In this document: in pieces, positions 8,800 through 18,074 of the stretch
How the letters are laid out: the number at the start of each line of letters is the position of its first letter
Position numbering within the stretch: the stretch's first letter is position 1
Assembly: GCF_900176395.1 (NCBI RefSeq)
Contig: NZ_FWXL01000003.1
Span: forward strand, 62,001-126,000
Direction of reading: 5' to 3'
Source of the DNA: Novosphingobium sp. B1
GTDB lineage: Bacteria > Pseudomonadota > Alphaproteobacteria > Sphingomonadales > Sphingomonadaceae
DNA length: 64,000 nucleotides
Position numbers and translations under genes: made by a program
The notes under the pieces: model-generated
What the model was told of the DNA's origin: nothing
Databases searched by the model: none
The model's input: the letters and a program-made list of their open reading frames with translations, nothing else

Positions 8800-9735
8800 T
8801 CAGAGCTCCTTGAGGATCGCATCGATGTCGGCCATGCCGACGACGCTGGTAACGGAAACGTCGGCGACCGAGCGATTGATCATCGGGCCAAGGACCTTGC
8901 CGCCAAGTTCGATAAACTGCTCGACGCCAGCATCCTTCATTGCAATGGCGCTCTCGCGCCAGCGGACGCGTCCCGTCACCTGTTCGACCAGAAGGCGCTT
9001 CACTTCGGCAGGATCCGTGACGACCGAAGCGGTGACATTGGCAAACAGCGCAGTGCGCAAGGCCGATGGCGGCGTTTTCTCGAAGGCTTCAGCCATGGCA
9101 TCGGCCGCAGGCTGCATCAACGGGCAATGGAACGGGGCGGAAACCGGCAGAAGCACGCCGCGCTTGATGCCGTGGTCCTTGACCATCGCCACCGCGCGCT
9201 CGATCGCAGCCTTGTGGCCCGAAAGTACCACCTGCGTCGGGTCGTTGTCATTGGCGACGGTGCACACTTCGTCTTCGGCAGCAGCTTGCGCCAGAGCAGT
9301 GGCCTTTTCGATGTCAGCCCCAAGCAGTGCGCACATCGCGCCCTGTCCAACCGGCACGGCGGCCTGCATCGACTGGCCGCGCAGCTTGAGCAAGCGAGCC
9401 GTATCGGCAAGGCTGAAGGCACCAGCGGCACAAAGCGCCGTATATTCGCCCAGACTGTGGCCAGCAACGAAATCGGCCTTCTCGGCAAGCGTGATGCCGC
9501 CTTCCCGCTCCAGCACGCGCAGCACCGCGATGGCATTCGCCATGATCGCTGGCTGGGCATTCTCGGTAAGGGTCAGAACGTCTTCCGGGCCTTCCTTCAT
9601 GATCTGGAAGAGCTTCTGGCCGAGCGCGTCGTCCACCTCCTCGAACACCTCGCGCGCGGCCGCGCTGGCTTCGGCAAGTTCGAGGCCCATGCCAACCTTC
9701 TGGCTGCCCTGCCCCGGGAAAACGAATGCTCGCAT
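8800..9735 (-). CDS. fabD: Malonyl-CoA--ACP transacylase
   Basis: Loads malonyl groups onto acyl carrier protein for fatty-acid synthesis. The 311-residue protein starts with the family signature MRAFVFPGQGSQKVGMG, has the nucleophile elbow GHSLGEY (Ser94) and the catalytic His203 in SAPFHCPLM. The upstream in-frame extension to 9774 is not family-like, and the chosen ATG is preceded by AGGAGACTC-type Shine-Dalgarno sequence. It is the first gene of the fabD-fabG pair on the minus strand. The 75-bp gap to the LD-carboxypeptidase gene should contain its promoter unless the two are co-transcribed. Confidence 0.96.
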   Translation of the reverse strand: MRAFVFPGQGSQKVGMGLELAEASAAAREVFEEVDDALGQKLFQIMKEGPEDVLTLTENAQPAIMANAIAVLRVLEREGGITLAEKADFVAGHSLGEYTALCAAGAFSLADTARLLKLRGQSMQAAVPVGQGAMCALLGADIEKATALAQAAAEDEVCTVANDNDPTQVVLSGHKAAIERAVAMVKDHGIKRGVLLPVSAPFHCPLMQPAADAMAEAFEKTPPSALRTALFANVTASVVTDPAEVKRLLVEQVTGRVRWRESAIAMKDAGVEQFIELGGKVLGPMINRSVADVSVTSVVGMADIDAILKEL

Positions 9736-9810
9736 CGGAGTCTCCTGCATCGTGTTGGCCACTTCGCGGCCCATTGTTCGTGGTGGCGCGCCCTATTGCC
9801 GCAAGCCCGT

Positions 9811-10644
9811 TCAGGCAAGCCCGAAGGGCACGATGCGATTGTCGCTATCATGCCCGATGTCGGCACGACCGAGATAGGCAATTCCGCTGCGCATGCACCA
9901 GTGTCGCGCCATGTCCTCGACCGGATGCCCGAATGGTCGATCGTTCTCCGGCGCCTGGCTGACCCGGCCAAGGCGCAGACCCGCGATACCGACGGAGGCC
10001 AGGCAACTCGTGACATGAAAGAGCAGCCGATCAACCGCATAATCGTATTCGGCAACTTCTTCGACCATGACGACATGCCCGGACAGGTCAGGCAGGAGAG
10101 GCGTGCCGCAAAGCATGGCAAGCGTCATCAGATTGAAGGCGACGGCCGGCTTGCGATCCCCAAGGCGCGTTTCGAGACTTGGCTCAAGGCCCGAACGGTC
10201 ACCCTGCAGCCATGCCAACGAGCGCCGGACCGCAGCATCGCCACCATCGCGCCGCAAATCGACCGGCATCGGCGCATGAACGCTTTTGCCGATGCCGGCG
10301 CGATACAGGGAGCCGAGCAGTATGCCGGCATCCGAGTAGCCAAGGTACTGCTTGTCATAGGCGGCAGCCTCCAGCAGCTGCAGGGCGTCCAGCGCGATAC
10401 GGCATGCACCGTAGCCGCCCCGAACGAACCAGACGGCAGCGAACGCGGGATCGTTTGCGCATTCGACAAACGCAGCCAGCCGTTGCGCGTCGGTCCCCGC
10501 AAAGTGGCCATCGCTGGCGAAGCACTGCTGATGAAACTGCAGCGAAAGATCCGGGAATTCCACCCGCGCAAGCGCCTCGACCCGGATCGCGTCGGCTTGC
10601 GTAAACGGCGTCGAAGGAGCGCAGATGGCAATGCGAATGGTCAC
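9811..10644 (-). CDS. LD-carboxypeptidase, peptidase family S66
   Basis: Cytoplasmic serine peptidase of the LdcA/MccF family, which removes the terminal D-Ala from murein tetrapeptides during cell-wall recycling. The N-terminal strand IRIAICAPST, the WFVRGGYGACR loop, the nucleophile in YLGYSDAGILL (Ser about 104), the Glu in VVMVEEVAEYDYAVDR and the His in DIGHDSDN together form the S66 Ser-Glu-His triad. Length is about 277 residues, slightly short for the family. The start is uncertain: GTG at 10644 gives the usual N-terminus, and an ATG at 10671 would add nine residues. It is divergent from a MurC/Mpl-like ligase, which supports a recycling role. Confidence 0.83.
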   Translation of the reverse strand: MTIRIAICAPSTPFTQADAIRVEALARVEFPDLSLQFHQQCFASDGHFAGTDAQRLAAFVECANDPAFAAVWFVRGGYGACRIALDALQLLEAAAYDKQYLGYSDAGILLGSLYRAGIGKSVHAPMPVDLRRDGGDAAVRRSLAWLQGDRSGLEPSLETRLGDRKPAVAFNLMTLAMLCGTPLLPDLSGHVVMVEEVAEYDYAVDRLLFHVTSCLASVGIAGLRLGRVSQAPENDRPFGHPVEDMARHWCMRSGIAYLGRADIGHDSDNRIVPFGLA

Positions 10645-10731
10645 TTCTTGACCGTAGCGCGTTTCGGGCATCGGTTGAAAGCGACAATAGCAAGGTTGTC
10701 ACCAAGCCCGCTCCCGCATACCGGTCAAACC

Positions 10732-12156
10732 ATGACGACTGCCAATTCTCCGACACAGCTCGCCTCGCGCCCCTGGTTCTTTTGCGGCATTGGCGGGTCG
10801 GGCATGCTCCCGCTGGCGCTGATCCTGCGGGGGCTTGGCGCGCGCGTCGCAGGCTCGGACCGTAGCCGCGATCAGGGGCGTACACCGGATAAGTTCGCGT
10901 GGCTTGAGCGGCTTGGTTTCGAGCTGTTCCCGCAGGATGGTTCAGGTTTGAGATCGCACGAGCAGGTGCTTGTCGCGTCGGCAGCCATCGAAGATACCGT
11001 CCCTGAAGTCGGCAAGGCGAAAGAATTGGGCTGCGAGCGCATGAGCCGGGCCCAGTTGCTGTCGACCCTGTTCAACGTCGCTCCGTCGCGGATTGCGATC
11101 GGCGGAACCAGCGGAAAATCGACCGTTACCGGCATGATCGGCTGGATACTCACGTCGGCTGGACGCGATCCGACGATCATGAACGGTGCGGTCATGAAGA
11201 ACTTCGCCTCCGACGACGTGCCATTCGCATCCGCACGGGTCGGAAACGGCAGCGCATTCGTGGCAGAGGTGGACGAGAGCGACGGCTCGATCGCACTTTA
11301 CCGGCCCACGATTGCCGTCCTCAACAACGTCAGCCTCGATCACAAGAGCCTTGAGGAACTGCGCGAGCTGTTCAGCGCGTTTCTTGCGCGGGCAGAAATC
11401 GCAATCGTCAACGCAGACGATCCAGAAAGCCTCGCCCTCCTGCCCGGCGCACGGCAGTCCATTTCTTTCGGTCTGGCTTCGAACGCCGACATTTCGGTCA
11501 ACCTGATAACGATCAAGGAAAGCGCCACGGGCATTTCCGCCGAGGTGATCGATCGTCGCAACAGGCAGACGCATGCGCTTGCCCTGCAGGTGCCAGGCCG
11601 ACATAACCTCGCCAACGCTCTGGCGGCGCTTGCCGCAGCAACTGCGGCCGGCGTTGAGCTTGAAGATGCGGTGCGTCATCTGGGCGGCTTCGCGGGCTTG
11701 GCACGCAGGTTCGACATCGTTGGCACCTCACCTTCCGGCATTACGGTGATCGACGACTTCGGCCATAATCCGGAGAAGGTCGCGGCGACGCTTGCAACAC
11801 TCAAAGCCCATCCGGGCCGGGTCATCGCGTTCTTCCAGCCGCATGGATACGGTCCCTTGCGGCAGATGGGCCACGAACTGGCTGAAGTTCTCGCCACCCG
11901 CTTGGGAACAGACGACGTTTCGCTTCTGTGCGATCCCGTCTATTTCGGCGGAACGGTGGATCGCTCGGTCGGCTCCGGGCGAATTGTCGCCATGATACGC
12001 GAGCATGGCGGTACGGCTGAGCACATTGCCGAGCGCGACGCATGCGGCGACCGGCTTGTTGACCTGGCCCGCCCCGGCGACCGCATCGTGATCATGGGCG
12101 CACGCGACGATACCTTGGCCCAGTTCGCACGCGCAGTCCTCGAACGCCTGCCTTGA
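10732..12156 (+). CDS. Mur ligase family protein, MurC/Mpl-like with variant motifs
   Basis: ATP-dependent amide ligase of 474 residues with the three Mur domains: a UDP-sugar-binding N-domain (FFCGIGGSGMLPLALIL...GSDRS), an ATPase domain and a C-terminal ligase domain (VIDDFGHNPEKVAATL). It clearly belongs with MurC and Mpl (VDESDGS matches EADESDGS), yet key motifs differ. The P-loop is GTSGKST (residues 125-131) instead of GTHGKTT, DDFGHNP replaces DDYAHHP, and FQPHGYGPLRQM replaces FQPHRYTR. It lies outside any dcw cluster and is divergent, 87 bp away, from the LD-carboxypeptidase, so it may ligate a recycled peptide, as Mpl does, rather than L-Ala. The ATG at 10732 fits the domain start; the frame is open far upstream but meaningless there. 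Confidence 0.78.
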   Translation: MTTANSPTQLASRPWFFCGIGGSGMLPLALILRGLGARVAGSDRSRDQGRTPDKFAWLERLGFELFPQDGSGLRSHEQVLVASAAIEDTVPEVGKAKELGCERMSRAQLLSTLFNVAPSRIAIGGTSGKSTVTGMIGWILTSAGRDPTIMNGAVMKNFASDDVPFASARVGNGSAFVAEVDESDGSIALYRPTIAVLNNVSLDHKSLEELRELFSAFLARAEIAIVNADDPESLALLPGARQSISFGLASNADISVNLITIKESATGISAEVIDRRNRQTHALALQVPGRHNLANALAALAAATAAGVELEDAVRHLGGFAGLARRFDIVGTSPSGITVIDDFGHNPEKVAATLATLKAHPGRVIAFFQPHGYGPLRQMGHELAEVLATRLGTDDVSLLCDPVYFGGTVDRSVGSGRIVAMIREHGGTAEHIAERDACGDRLVDLARPGDRIVIMGARDDTLAQFARAVLERLP

Positions 12157-12222
12157 CTTGCATGGTCCGGACTCCTTGCAAGGCGTCCGGACGCTACCTT
12201 CGTAGCGACCCGAAGGTGATTG

Positions 12223-12768
12223 TCAGTCGAACCGCTTTTCAAGCATCACGAGATGCGGATCGCCTTCGATGCCGTGCGCAAGGAAGCCACGCTCGCGCTC
12301 AAGCTCGATTGCGGCATGGTTTTCGCGGTCCTCGATCGAGATGACCCGCTGCAATCCCCTCTTGCGAGCTTCTTCGCCAAGCAGATCGAGCATTGCCCAT
12401 CCGATGCCGCGATTGCGGAAATCGCGGCGAACCGAAACGGCAATCTCGCCAGCGTTCATGTGAGCGTCGCACGCAAGGATGGCTGATGCCACGAGCACGC
12501 CGCTGGTCCGCTCGAAAGCGAGGAAGCTTTCGCTGCGCCAGTGGTCGACATGTGTCAGCGGCGCGAGTTGCGCGTCGCTGATGTGGTGGCATGCAGCGAG
12601 AAAGCGGAAGCGACGGTCCTCGTCGCTGACCTGATCGAAGAACGTGGCGAGCAAGCCCGCGTCTTCGGCAAAGGCCGCACGAACATCAAGGACGGTACCG
12701 CTACGCGTCGTGAATGTGCGCACCGGGGCAAGTTCGGCCAGCGTGGTGGCTTCAATATGGGCTGTCAT
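12223..12768 (-). CDS. GNAT-family N-acetyltransferase
   Basis: Protein of 181 residues with the GNAT acetyl-CoA pyrophosphate loop RRDFRNRGIGWAML (R/Q-x-x-G-x-G/A type) around residue 120, and the downstream IEDRENHAAIELERERGF segment, where the conserved Asn of the fold lies. It resembles the GNAT domain attached to protein acetyltransferases, but stands alone here. The substrate is unknown. The ATG at 12768 is chosen because AGGAG lies eight bases upstream. It is convergent with the Mur ligase gene, 66 bp away. Confidence 0.8.
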   Translation of the reverse strand: MTAHIEATTLAELAPVRTFTTRSGTVLDVRAAFAEDAGLLATFFDQVSDEDRRFRFLAACHHISDAQLAPLTHVDHWRSESFLAFERTSGVLVASAILACDAHMNAGEIAVSVRRDFRNRGIGWAMLDLLGEEARKRGLQRVISIEDRENHAAIELERERGFLAHGIEGDPHLVMLEKRFD

Positions 12769-12983
12769 CGGGATCGCTCCTGCAGATCGTGAAGTCTCAC
12801 CGGCAATACCCGCGCGCTGCAGTTCGGCCTTGATCCAGCGCAATCACCTGTCCGCGCTGCGATGCAGATTGCGCATGGTGAATTGCAGCAAGCGCAACAT
12901 TAAGGAAAACCGCGGATGGCCTGAAAGCGAAGTCCGGTGCGTCGTTCTTGTTACCGTGGTTAACGCAAGTGGAGGTTCAAGCC

Positions 12984-13352
12984 ATGTGGAGCGATCGGGA
13001 AAGCAGCGATCAGGACCCGAAACGGCGGTCGACGCGCGTAGGGATCGAGCTGCCAGTGCGCTGCAAGCACGGGGCAACAAGGTCAACGGTCATCCTTAAG
13101 GATCTCAACCAGTATGGCGCGAAGATCGAGGGCCTGGAAAAGCTCCGCATCGACGAGCCGATCCATCTGATGCTGCCGGGCCTTAAAACGAAACTCGCCT
13201 TCGTGGTCTGGAGCCGCGACCGCGTGAGCGGGCTCGAGTTCGAACACAGGCTGCACGACGAGGTGTTCGAACGGCTCGTCAGCGAATTCGCCATCCGGCT
13301 GTATCGCGAAGCCAATGCCCCCAAGCTGGCACCGGTGCGCTACGCCGCCTGA
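12984..13352 (+). CDS. Stand-alone PilZ-domain protein, c-di-GMP receptor
   Basis: A 122-residue protein consisting of one PilZ domain. The arginine-rich RRSTR motif lies at residues 14-18 and the second signature DLNQYGAKI at 40-48, matching the RxxxR and [DN]xSxxG consensus except that Asn replaces Ser. Such proteins bind c-di-GMP and change partner activity. The ATG is chosen for its GGAGG Shine-Dalgarno; an upstream start at 12948 is possible. Its neighbour at 14417-16588 also carries a PilZ domain, suggesting a local c-di-GMP cluster. Confidence 0.85.
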   Translation: MWSDRESSDQDPKRRSTRVGIELPVRCKHGATRSTVILKDLNQYGAKIEGLEKLRIDEPIHLMLPGLKTKLAFVVWSRDRVSGLEFEHRLHDEVFERLVSEFAIRLYREANAPKLAPVRYAA

Positions 13353-13369
13353 AGCGGTAAAGAATGCGC

Positions 13370-14311
13370 TCAATGCTTGCCGCGCGCCTTGCCGATCGCG
13401 TGGACGACAAAGGCCACGATGGCGCCGAGAATAACGCCGACGATTGCTGAAATGACCGCGTAGGTCAGCCAACCCAGCACGCCGCCCAATGGCCCGGTGG
13501 CATGTTCGACAGCATGCTGCGCCGCATGGGCAAGATCGGCCGGCGCGTGCCAGCCCAGCACTTCTGCACCGTGAAGGATGATGCCGCCGCCGACCCACAG
13601 CATCGCGGCGGTCCCGACCGTGGCGAGCAGGGCCAGCAGGACAGGCATCGCCTTAAGCAGGAAACGCCCGACAGCCTGCGCGGCCAAGGAGGTCTTCTTG
13701 ACCAGATGCAGCCCGATATCGTCCATCTTCACGATCAGGCCAACGGCTCCGTAAACCGCGATGGTGATGACTACACCGACGAGCGCGAGGATCAGGCCTT
13801 GCTGGAAAATTCCCTGATCGGAAACTTCTGCCAGCGCGATGGCCATGATCTCGGCTGACAGGATCAGGTCGGTCCTGACTGCTCCTGAAACGCGCTGCTG
13901 CTCGAAAGCGGCAGCGTCGGTCGGCTGATCGTCAAGGGTTTCGCCGTGCTTTTCCCCGCCAAGCTTCTCCATCAGTTTTTCCGCGCCTTCGAAGCACAGG
14001 AAAAGTCCGCCGGCCATCAGCAGAGGCGTGATTGCGCCAGGCAGGAACGCGCTGAGCAGCAAGGCTGCGGGAAGAAGAATGACAAGCTTGTTGAACAGGC
14101 TGCCGCGAGCGATCCGCGCGATCACGGGCAATTCGCGATCAGGCGTGAACTCAGTCACGTAGGACGGAGTGACCGCAGCGTCATCAATCACGACGCCCGC
14201 AGCCTTCGTACCGGCCTTGGCGGCGGCCGCGCCGACATCGTCAAGCGACGCCGCCGCAGCACGGGCAATAACGGACACGTCGTCCAGGAGGGCAACTAGG
14301 CCGGTGGGCAT
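13370..14311 (-). CDS. DUF808 family integral membrane protein (YedI-like)
   Basis: A 313-residue membrane protein that begins MPTGLVALLDDVSVIARAAAASLDDVG, the characteristic N-terminus of the DUF808/YedI family. It has several hydrophobic stretches (about residues 65-110, 165-190, 205-245 and 275-305), a charged EKLMEKLGGEKHGE loop between them, and a His-containing C-terminus. The family is widespread in proteobacteria but has no established function. It is convergent with the PilZ gene, 17 bp away, and ends in an HAIGKARGKH tail. The ATG at 14311 is chosen because the further upstream frame is unlike the family. Confidence 0.82.
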   Translation of the reverse strand: MPTGLVALLDDVSVIARAAAASLDDVGAAAAKAGTKAAGVVIDDAAVTPSYVTEFTPDRELPVIARIARGSLFNKLVILLPAALLLSAFLPGAITPLLMAGGLFLCFEGAEKLMEKLGGEKHGETLDDQPTDAAAFEQQRVSGAVRTDLILSAEIMAIALAEVSDQGIFQQGLILALVGVVITIAVYGAVGLIVKMDDIGLHLVKKTSLAAQAVGRFLLKAMPVLLALLATVGTAAMLWVGGGIILHGAEVLGWHAPADLAHAAQHAVEHATGPLGGVLGWLTYAVISAIVGVILGAIVAFVVHAIGKARGKH

Positions 14312-14416
14312 GATGAAGAGCTGTCCTTGGTTCGAGACTGGTTTGACGCAGGGATGTGCGGGAACGCGCGAAAGAGCGCAAGGGTCCACGCGCCGTTCCG
14401 TATGACCCGGCAGAAT

Positions 14417-16588
14417 TCAACCGCGCTCGCGCATCCCGGGGACAGCAACCTCGACGAACTGCGGTGTGGCGCGGGATGACGACGCAGCCGCAGTTGCAGC
14501 CGCAAGCCGCAACGGCGAAACTCGCCACCGCGTGCACAGACCTCCTGCACCATCGCTGGTCAGCGGCGTTTCGAATTCGACCCCGATCTGGGCGTCGGAC
14601 GCACGCACCACTGTCGATACGACCAATTGCCCCCCGCCCAGATCGACAACGAGAATGGTCCCGACAGGAACTCCCGCCAAGCCATCGATGCGCGCGCCGG
14701 TGCGTGACAAGTCGCGCATCACCGCTTCGTATCGGTAATCCTCGTGGATTATGCCGACCCGGCGAAAGACCGTACGCCGTTCGGGCCGGTGCCGAACCGG
14801 GCCCTGCGGCTCGAAGCACAGGGCCCCGCTTGCCAGCCTCGCCTCGACATCAGCGATCGGCATTGCCTGCGCGAACAGGTGCCCCTGCAGAAGCCGTGCG
14901 CCCTTTTCCCGCACGACTTCGAGCTGATCGAAAGCCTCCACGCCCTCGACGGTGGTTTCCATGCCCAGCGCGTCGGCAAGCCCAAGTATCGCGGAGATGA
15001 TCTTTGCGCTGTTCTGGTCCCTTGCTGCACAGTTTTCGACGAAACTGCGATCCACCTTGAGCTTGTCGAAGGGCGCCGATCGCAAGTAGCTGAGCGAGGA
15101 ATAGCCGGTGCCGAAGTCATCCAGAGCAAGGCGAACGCCCAATCCCTTGAGCGCGGCAAACGTCATGTCGACGGTTTCGCTGTCGCGCATGAAAACTGTC
15201 TCGGTGAGCTCGAGTTCGAGCCGCGCAGCTGCCATACCGCTTCCTGAAAGTGCTGCTGCCACGGTGGTCACGAAACCCGGCATTGCAAACTGGACCGGCG
15301 AAACGTTGACAGCGAGACGCACATCCTCAGGCCAGTTGACAGCGTCGCTGCACGCCTTGCGCAAGGCCCACTCGCCCAGCGCCACGACAAGATTGGTCTC
15401 CTCCGCGATCGGAATGAAGACAGACGGCGCGATGGGGCCGCGTTCCGGGTGATTCCAGCGCATCAGCGCCTCGAACCCTACGACGACGTTGTCCGCTATG
15501 CGGATGACCGGCTGGTAATGCAGTTCCAGTTCGTCCCGCGACAGTGCTTCGCGAAGATCGTTGGCCAGCAGCGTGCGCTCCTGTGCTTCGTCCTTCAGTT
15601 CGGACGAGAAGAAACGGAACTGCCCGCGCCCGCCATTCTTGGCAGCATAGAGAGCAAGGTCGGCCGAGGCGACGAGGACCTCACGCGTGTCTCCGTCATG
15701 CGGCGCAACTGCAATTCCGACAGAGGTGCCGATGACCGCCCTTTTCCCCTCGAGTGAGTAGGGTTGCGAAACACTCTGGATGATCCGCGAGGCAAGTTCG
15801 CCCAAGCGGCCGCGATCATCGACATCGGGAAGGATGACCTGGAACTCGTCCCCACCCAGACGCCCGATATCGCCACGGTCACCGATCGCCTTGCGCAACC
15901 TGTCTGCAACCTGCCGCAACAGCTCATCACCGGCGGGATGCCCGAGAGTGTCGTTCACGTGCTTGAACTTGTCGAGGTCAAGCATGAGGATGCTGCAGCA
16001 ACGACCTGCCGGGCGGAACGCTGACAGGATGCTGTCGAGCCGTTGCGTCATCCGGTGGCGGTTGAAAAGCCGGGTAAGCGAATCGAACTCGGCGGCACGG
16101 CTGTCATCGCGTCGGCGCGTGTATTGTGCCGTGACATCACGGGCCATGCCGCGATAGCCGCCAAAGCTGCCGTCTGATTGCCAATGCGGCTGGCCGCTCA
16201 ACGCCCACCACCGCACTTTCCCGTCGCTCTCCGAAAAGCGGACAATCATTTCGTCAATGCGACCGTGCGACGACAGCAGGAAAGTCAAAGGTCGCGCGCC
16301 ATCTTCGGGAGGGTCATCTGGATCAGCCTCGATGACCGCTGTCAGAGGCTTGCCAAGCCAGGACGGTGCGCGTTCGCCGATCGTGGGCGAGAGGTAGGAA
16401 ATGCCGCCCGCCTCGTCCGTCGCCCAGAACCACGCTATTCCGGCTTGTTCGATTTCGGACAACAATTGGGCGCAGTTTTCAGTAGCAAGGCCGGTGCCAC
16501 GCTTGACCGCGGTGGCGGTCTTTGCTGCCGCACCGCCTTCCTGCCGTTCCCGGCCCTTGAATAGCCCACGCACCAACATGTTTTCCAA
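14417..16588 (-). CDS. PAS-GGDEF-EAL-PilZ c-di-GMP signalling protein
   Basis: A 723-residue soluble protein with four domains in order. A PAS domain at about 45-155 (WFWATDEAGGISYLSP) is followed by a GGDEF diguanylate cyclase at about 160-330 with an intact GGDEF at 245-249; I see no RxxD I-site. An EAL phosphodiesterase at about 340-600 carries EAL at 373-375, ELTETVF and DDFGTGYSS. A C-terminal PilZ-like domain at about 615-690 has ERRTVFR and DLSRTGARI. Both catalytic motifs look intact, so it may make or break c-di-GMP, with PilZ as a feedback sensor. No transmembrane segment is seen. It lies 105 bp downstream of the DUF808 start, both on the minus strand. Confidence 0.92.
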   Translation of the reverse strand: MENMLVRGLFKGRERQEGGAAAKTATAVKRGTGLATENCAQLLSEIEQAGIAWFWATDEAGGISYLSPTIGERAPSWLGKPLTAVIEADPDDPPEDGARPLTFLLSSHGRIDEMIVRFSESDGKVRWWALSGQPHWQSDGSFGGYRGMARDVTAQYTRRRDDSRAAEFDSLTRLFNRHRMTQRLDSILSAFRPAGRCCSILMLDLDKFKHVNDTLGHPAGDELLRQVADRLRKAIGDRGDIGRLGGDEFQVILPDVDDRGRLGELASRIIQSVSQPYSLEGKRAVIGTSVGIAVAPHDGDTREVLVASADLALYAAKNGGRGQFRFFSSELKDEAQERTLLANDLREALSRDELELHYQPVIRIADNVVVGFEALMRWNHPERGPIAPSVFIPIAEETNLVVALGEWALRKACSDAVNWPEDVRLAVNVSPVQFAMPGFVTTVAAALSGSGMAAARLELELTETVFMRDSETVDMTFAALKGLGVRLALDDFGTGYSSLSYLRSAPFDKLKVDRSFVENCAARDQNSAKIISAILGLADALGMETTVEGVEAFDQLEVVREKGARLLQGHLFAQAMPIADVEARLASGALCFEPQGPVRHRPERRTVFRRVGIIHEDYRYEAVMRDLSRTGARIDGLAGVPVGTILVVDLGGGQLVVSTVVRASDAQIGVEFETPLTSDGAGGLCTRWRVSPLRLAAATAAASSSRATPQFVEVAVPGMRERG

Positions 16589-16725
16589 GATGAAAACGCA
16601 GAATGCCGCTTTAACAGACCGAGCTTATGTCGAGGACGTTACCACCGTCCTAACAATTGCCGCCCAGTCGGCTACGCAACCTAGGCAGTCTCGCATCTTG
16701 TCGGATTTGCGGCTAGGAGGCGGCC

Positions 16726-17886
16726 ATGGCTGCCCCAGTGACCCGCCTTCACCATCTCGACGCCGCTCGGGCGCTACTGCTGCTGCTGGGCCTTCCATTC
16801 CATGTGGCAACGAAGGCGATCTTCGAGAGCGAACCGGCAGCGATCGAGTTTCAGAGCTCGTTGCTGATCGGCGGCTGGGCCAGCGTGACACATGCTTTCC
16901 GCATGTTCGCATTTTTCCTGCTTGCCGGATACTTCGCGGGCATGATCCGCGAGCGGAAGGGCACGCAAGCGTGGCTGAAGGAGCGTTTGCGGCGACTGGG
17001 TCTGCCGTTCCTTGCGAGCATCTCCACGCTTGGAGCGATCCAGTTTGCACTGCAGGAATCGCTTCTCAAAAAGCCGTCACCGGGATTTGTCGGTCTGCCG
17101 ATGGCGCTCGACCACCTTTGGTTCCTCGTCGTCTTGCTGGCCTTCTGCGCAACATATGCGGCAATCCCGCTACACATGGTCCGGCCGGGCGAGGCGACAA
17201 GGCGCGCCATGCTGCTTTCGGGTCCGGGCGGACTCGTGCTGCTCGGCATGCTCTCGCTGTGGGGATTGCTGCACTACGCCACCGAGCAGATCCCGGGCAT
17301 TCCCGGCGCTCCCAGCGAAACCTTGCTTTTGCAACAATACGCTTTTCATGCTGCCGCCTTCTCGCTCGGCGTCATGGCGTGGCATGGCTGCCTGGGAGAT
17401 CGGCTCTTTGCCTTGCGCAGCCGCTTCATACCGGTGGGAATTGTCGGTTTGATGATCGTCTACCTGCCGCTCGACCCATTGCTCAGGCCTGCCCTCGGCA
17501 AGGAGGTCTATCCTGACCTGACAGGCGCGCTGATCTTGCGGGCCGTCGAATTGCCGCTGGCTTATCTCATTTCGCTCGCGCTCTTCCGATGGCTTGCAGC
17601 AATCGTCACGCGTCCCAGCAGGGTCGTCACGTTTTTCGTCGACGGTGCGCTGGCCATCTATCTGTTCCATCTCGTCTGGGCGATGGTCCTCCTGCCAGTG
17701 GTTCGCGCCTTGCCGCTCCCTGCCGAAGCACACTGGCTTCTTGCCGCAGCGGGCGTCCTGATCCTTGCAACGCTCAGTTATCTCGTCGCTCGCTCAACGA
17801 ACCTTACTGCGGCCCTCTTCTGCGGTGCGCCTGCACGGCCCACGACTTACGAAGCGACCGCAAAGGTGCCCGCGCCTGCGCCATGA
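16726..17886 (+). CDS. Acyltransferase 3 family membrane protein, OpgC/MdoC-like
   Basis: Polytopic inner-membrane protein of 386 residues with about ten hydrophobic segments. The N-terminal HHLDAARALLLLLGLPFHV is typical of acyltransferase family 3, in which the His and Arg/Asp near the first helix are functional. Further segments, such as MFAFFLLAGYFAGMIRERKG and DHLWFLVVLLAFC, resemble the OpgC/MdoC branch that succinylates periplasmic glucans. The donor and acceptor are not identifiable. The ATG is preceded by an AGGAGG Shine-Dalgarno. It is divergent from the PAS-GGDEF-EAL-PilZ gene across 137 bp and precedes the rpsF operon. Confidence 0.78.
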   Translation: MAAPVTRLHHLDAARALLLLLGLPFHVATKAIFESEPAAIEFQSSLLIGGWASVTHAFRMFAFFLLAGYFAGMIRERKGTQAWLKERLRRLGLPFLASISTLGAIQFALQESLLKKPSPGFVGLPMALDHLWFLVVLLAFCATYAAIPLHMVRPGEATRRAMLLSGPGGLVLLGMLSLWGLLHYATEQIPGIPGAPSETLLLQQYAFHAAAFSLGVMAWHGCLGDRLFALRSRFIPVGIVGLMIVYLPLDPLLRPALGKEVYPDLTGALILRAVELPLAYLISLALFRWLAAIVTRPSRVVTFFVDGALAIYLFHLVWAMVLLPVVRALPLPAEAHWLLAAAGVLILATLSYLVARSTNLTAALFCGAPARPTTYEATAKVPAPAP

Positions 17887-18074
17887 CGTCAGCCCTAGTG
17901 CCGGCGCCCTTCAAGGACGTGCCGGCAAAGATCACGCTTGCTTTCCGGGCCGGAATCGTTATGCGCCGCCCCTTCGCGGAGTGAATCGCTTTCGCGGAAA
18001 GAAGAAAGCCGGAGGGGCCCCGCAATCCCGCGGACAAGCCAGCGATCGGTTAGTTAGATAAGGAAGCACAAAGC
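17887..18074 (+). other. Leader region of the rpsF operon
   Basis: This 188-bp intergenic stretch precedes rpsF. It contains GC-rich pairing segments near 18010-18040 (CCGC...GCGG) and a good AAGGAAG Shine-Dalgarno before rpsF. rpsF-rpsR leaders are regulated by the S6:S18 complex in many bacteria; I cannot confirm that motif by eye here. Confidence 0.3.

Noticed and set aside
8626..10731. A very long N-terminal extension in frame with the Mur ligase
   Set aside because: It runs antisense through fabD and the LD-carboxypeptidase gene. The ligase homology begins at 10732.
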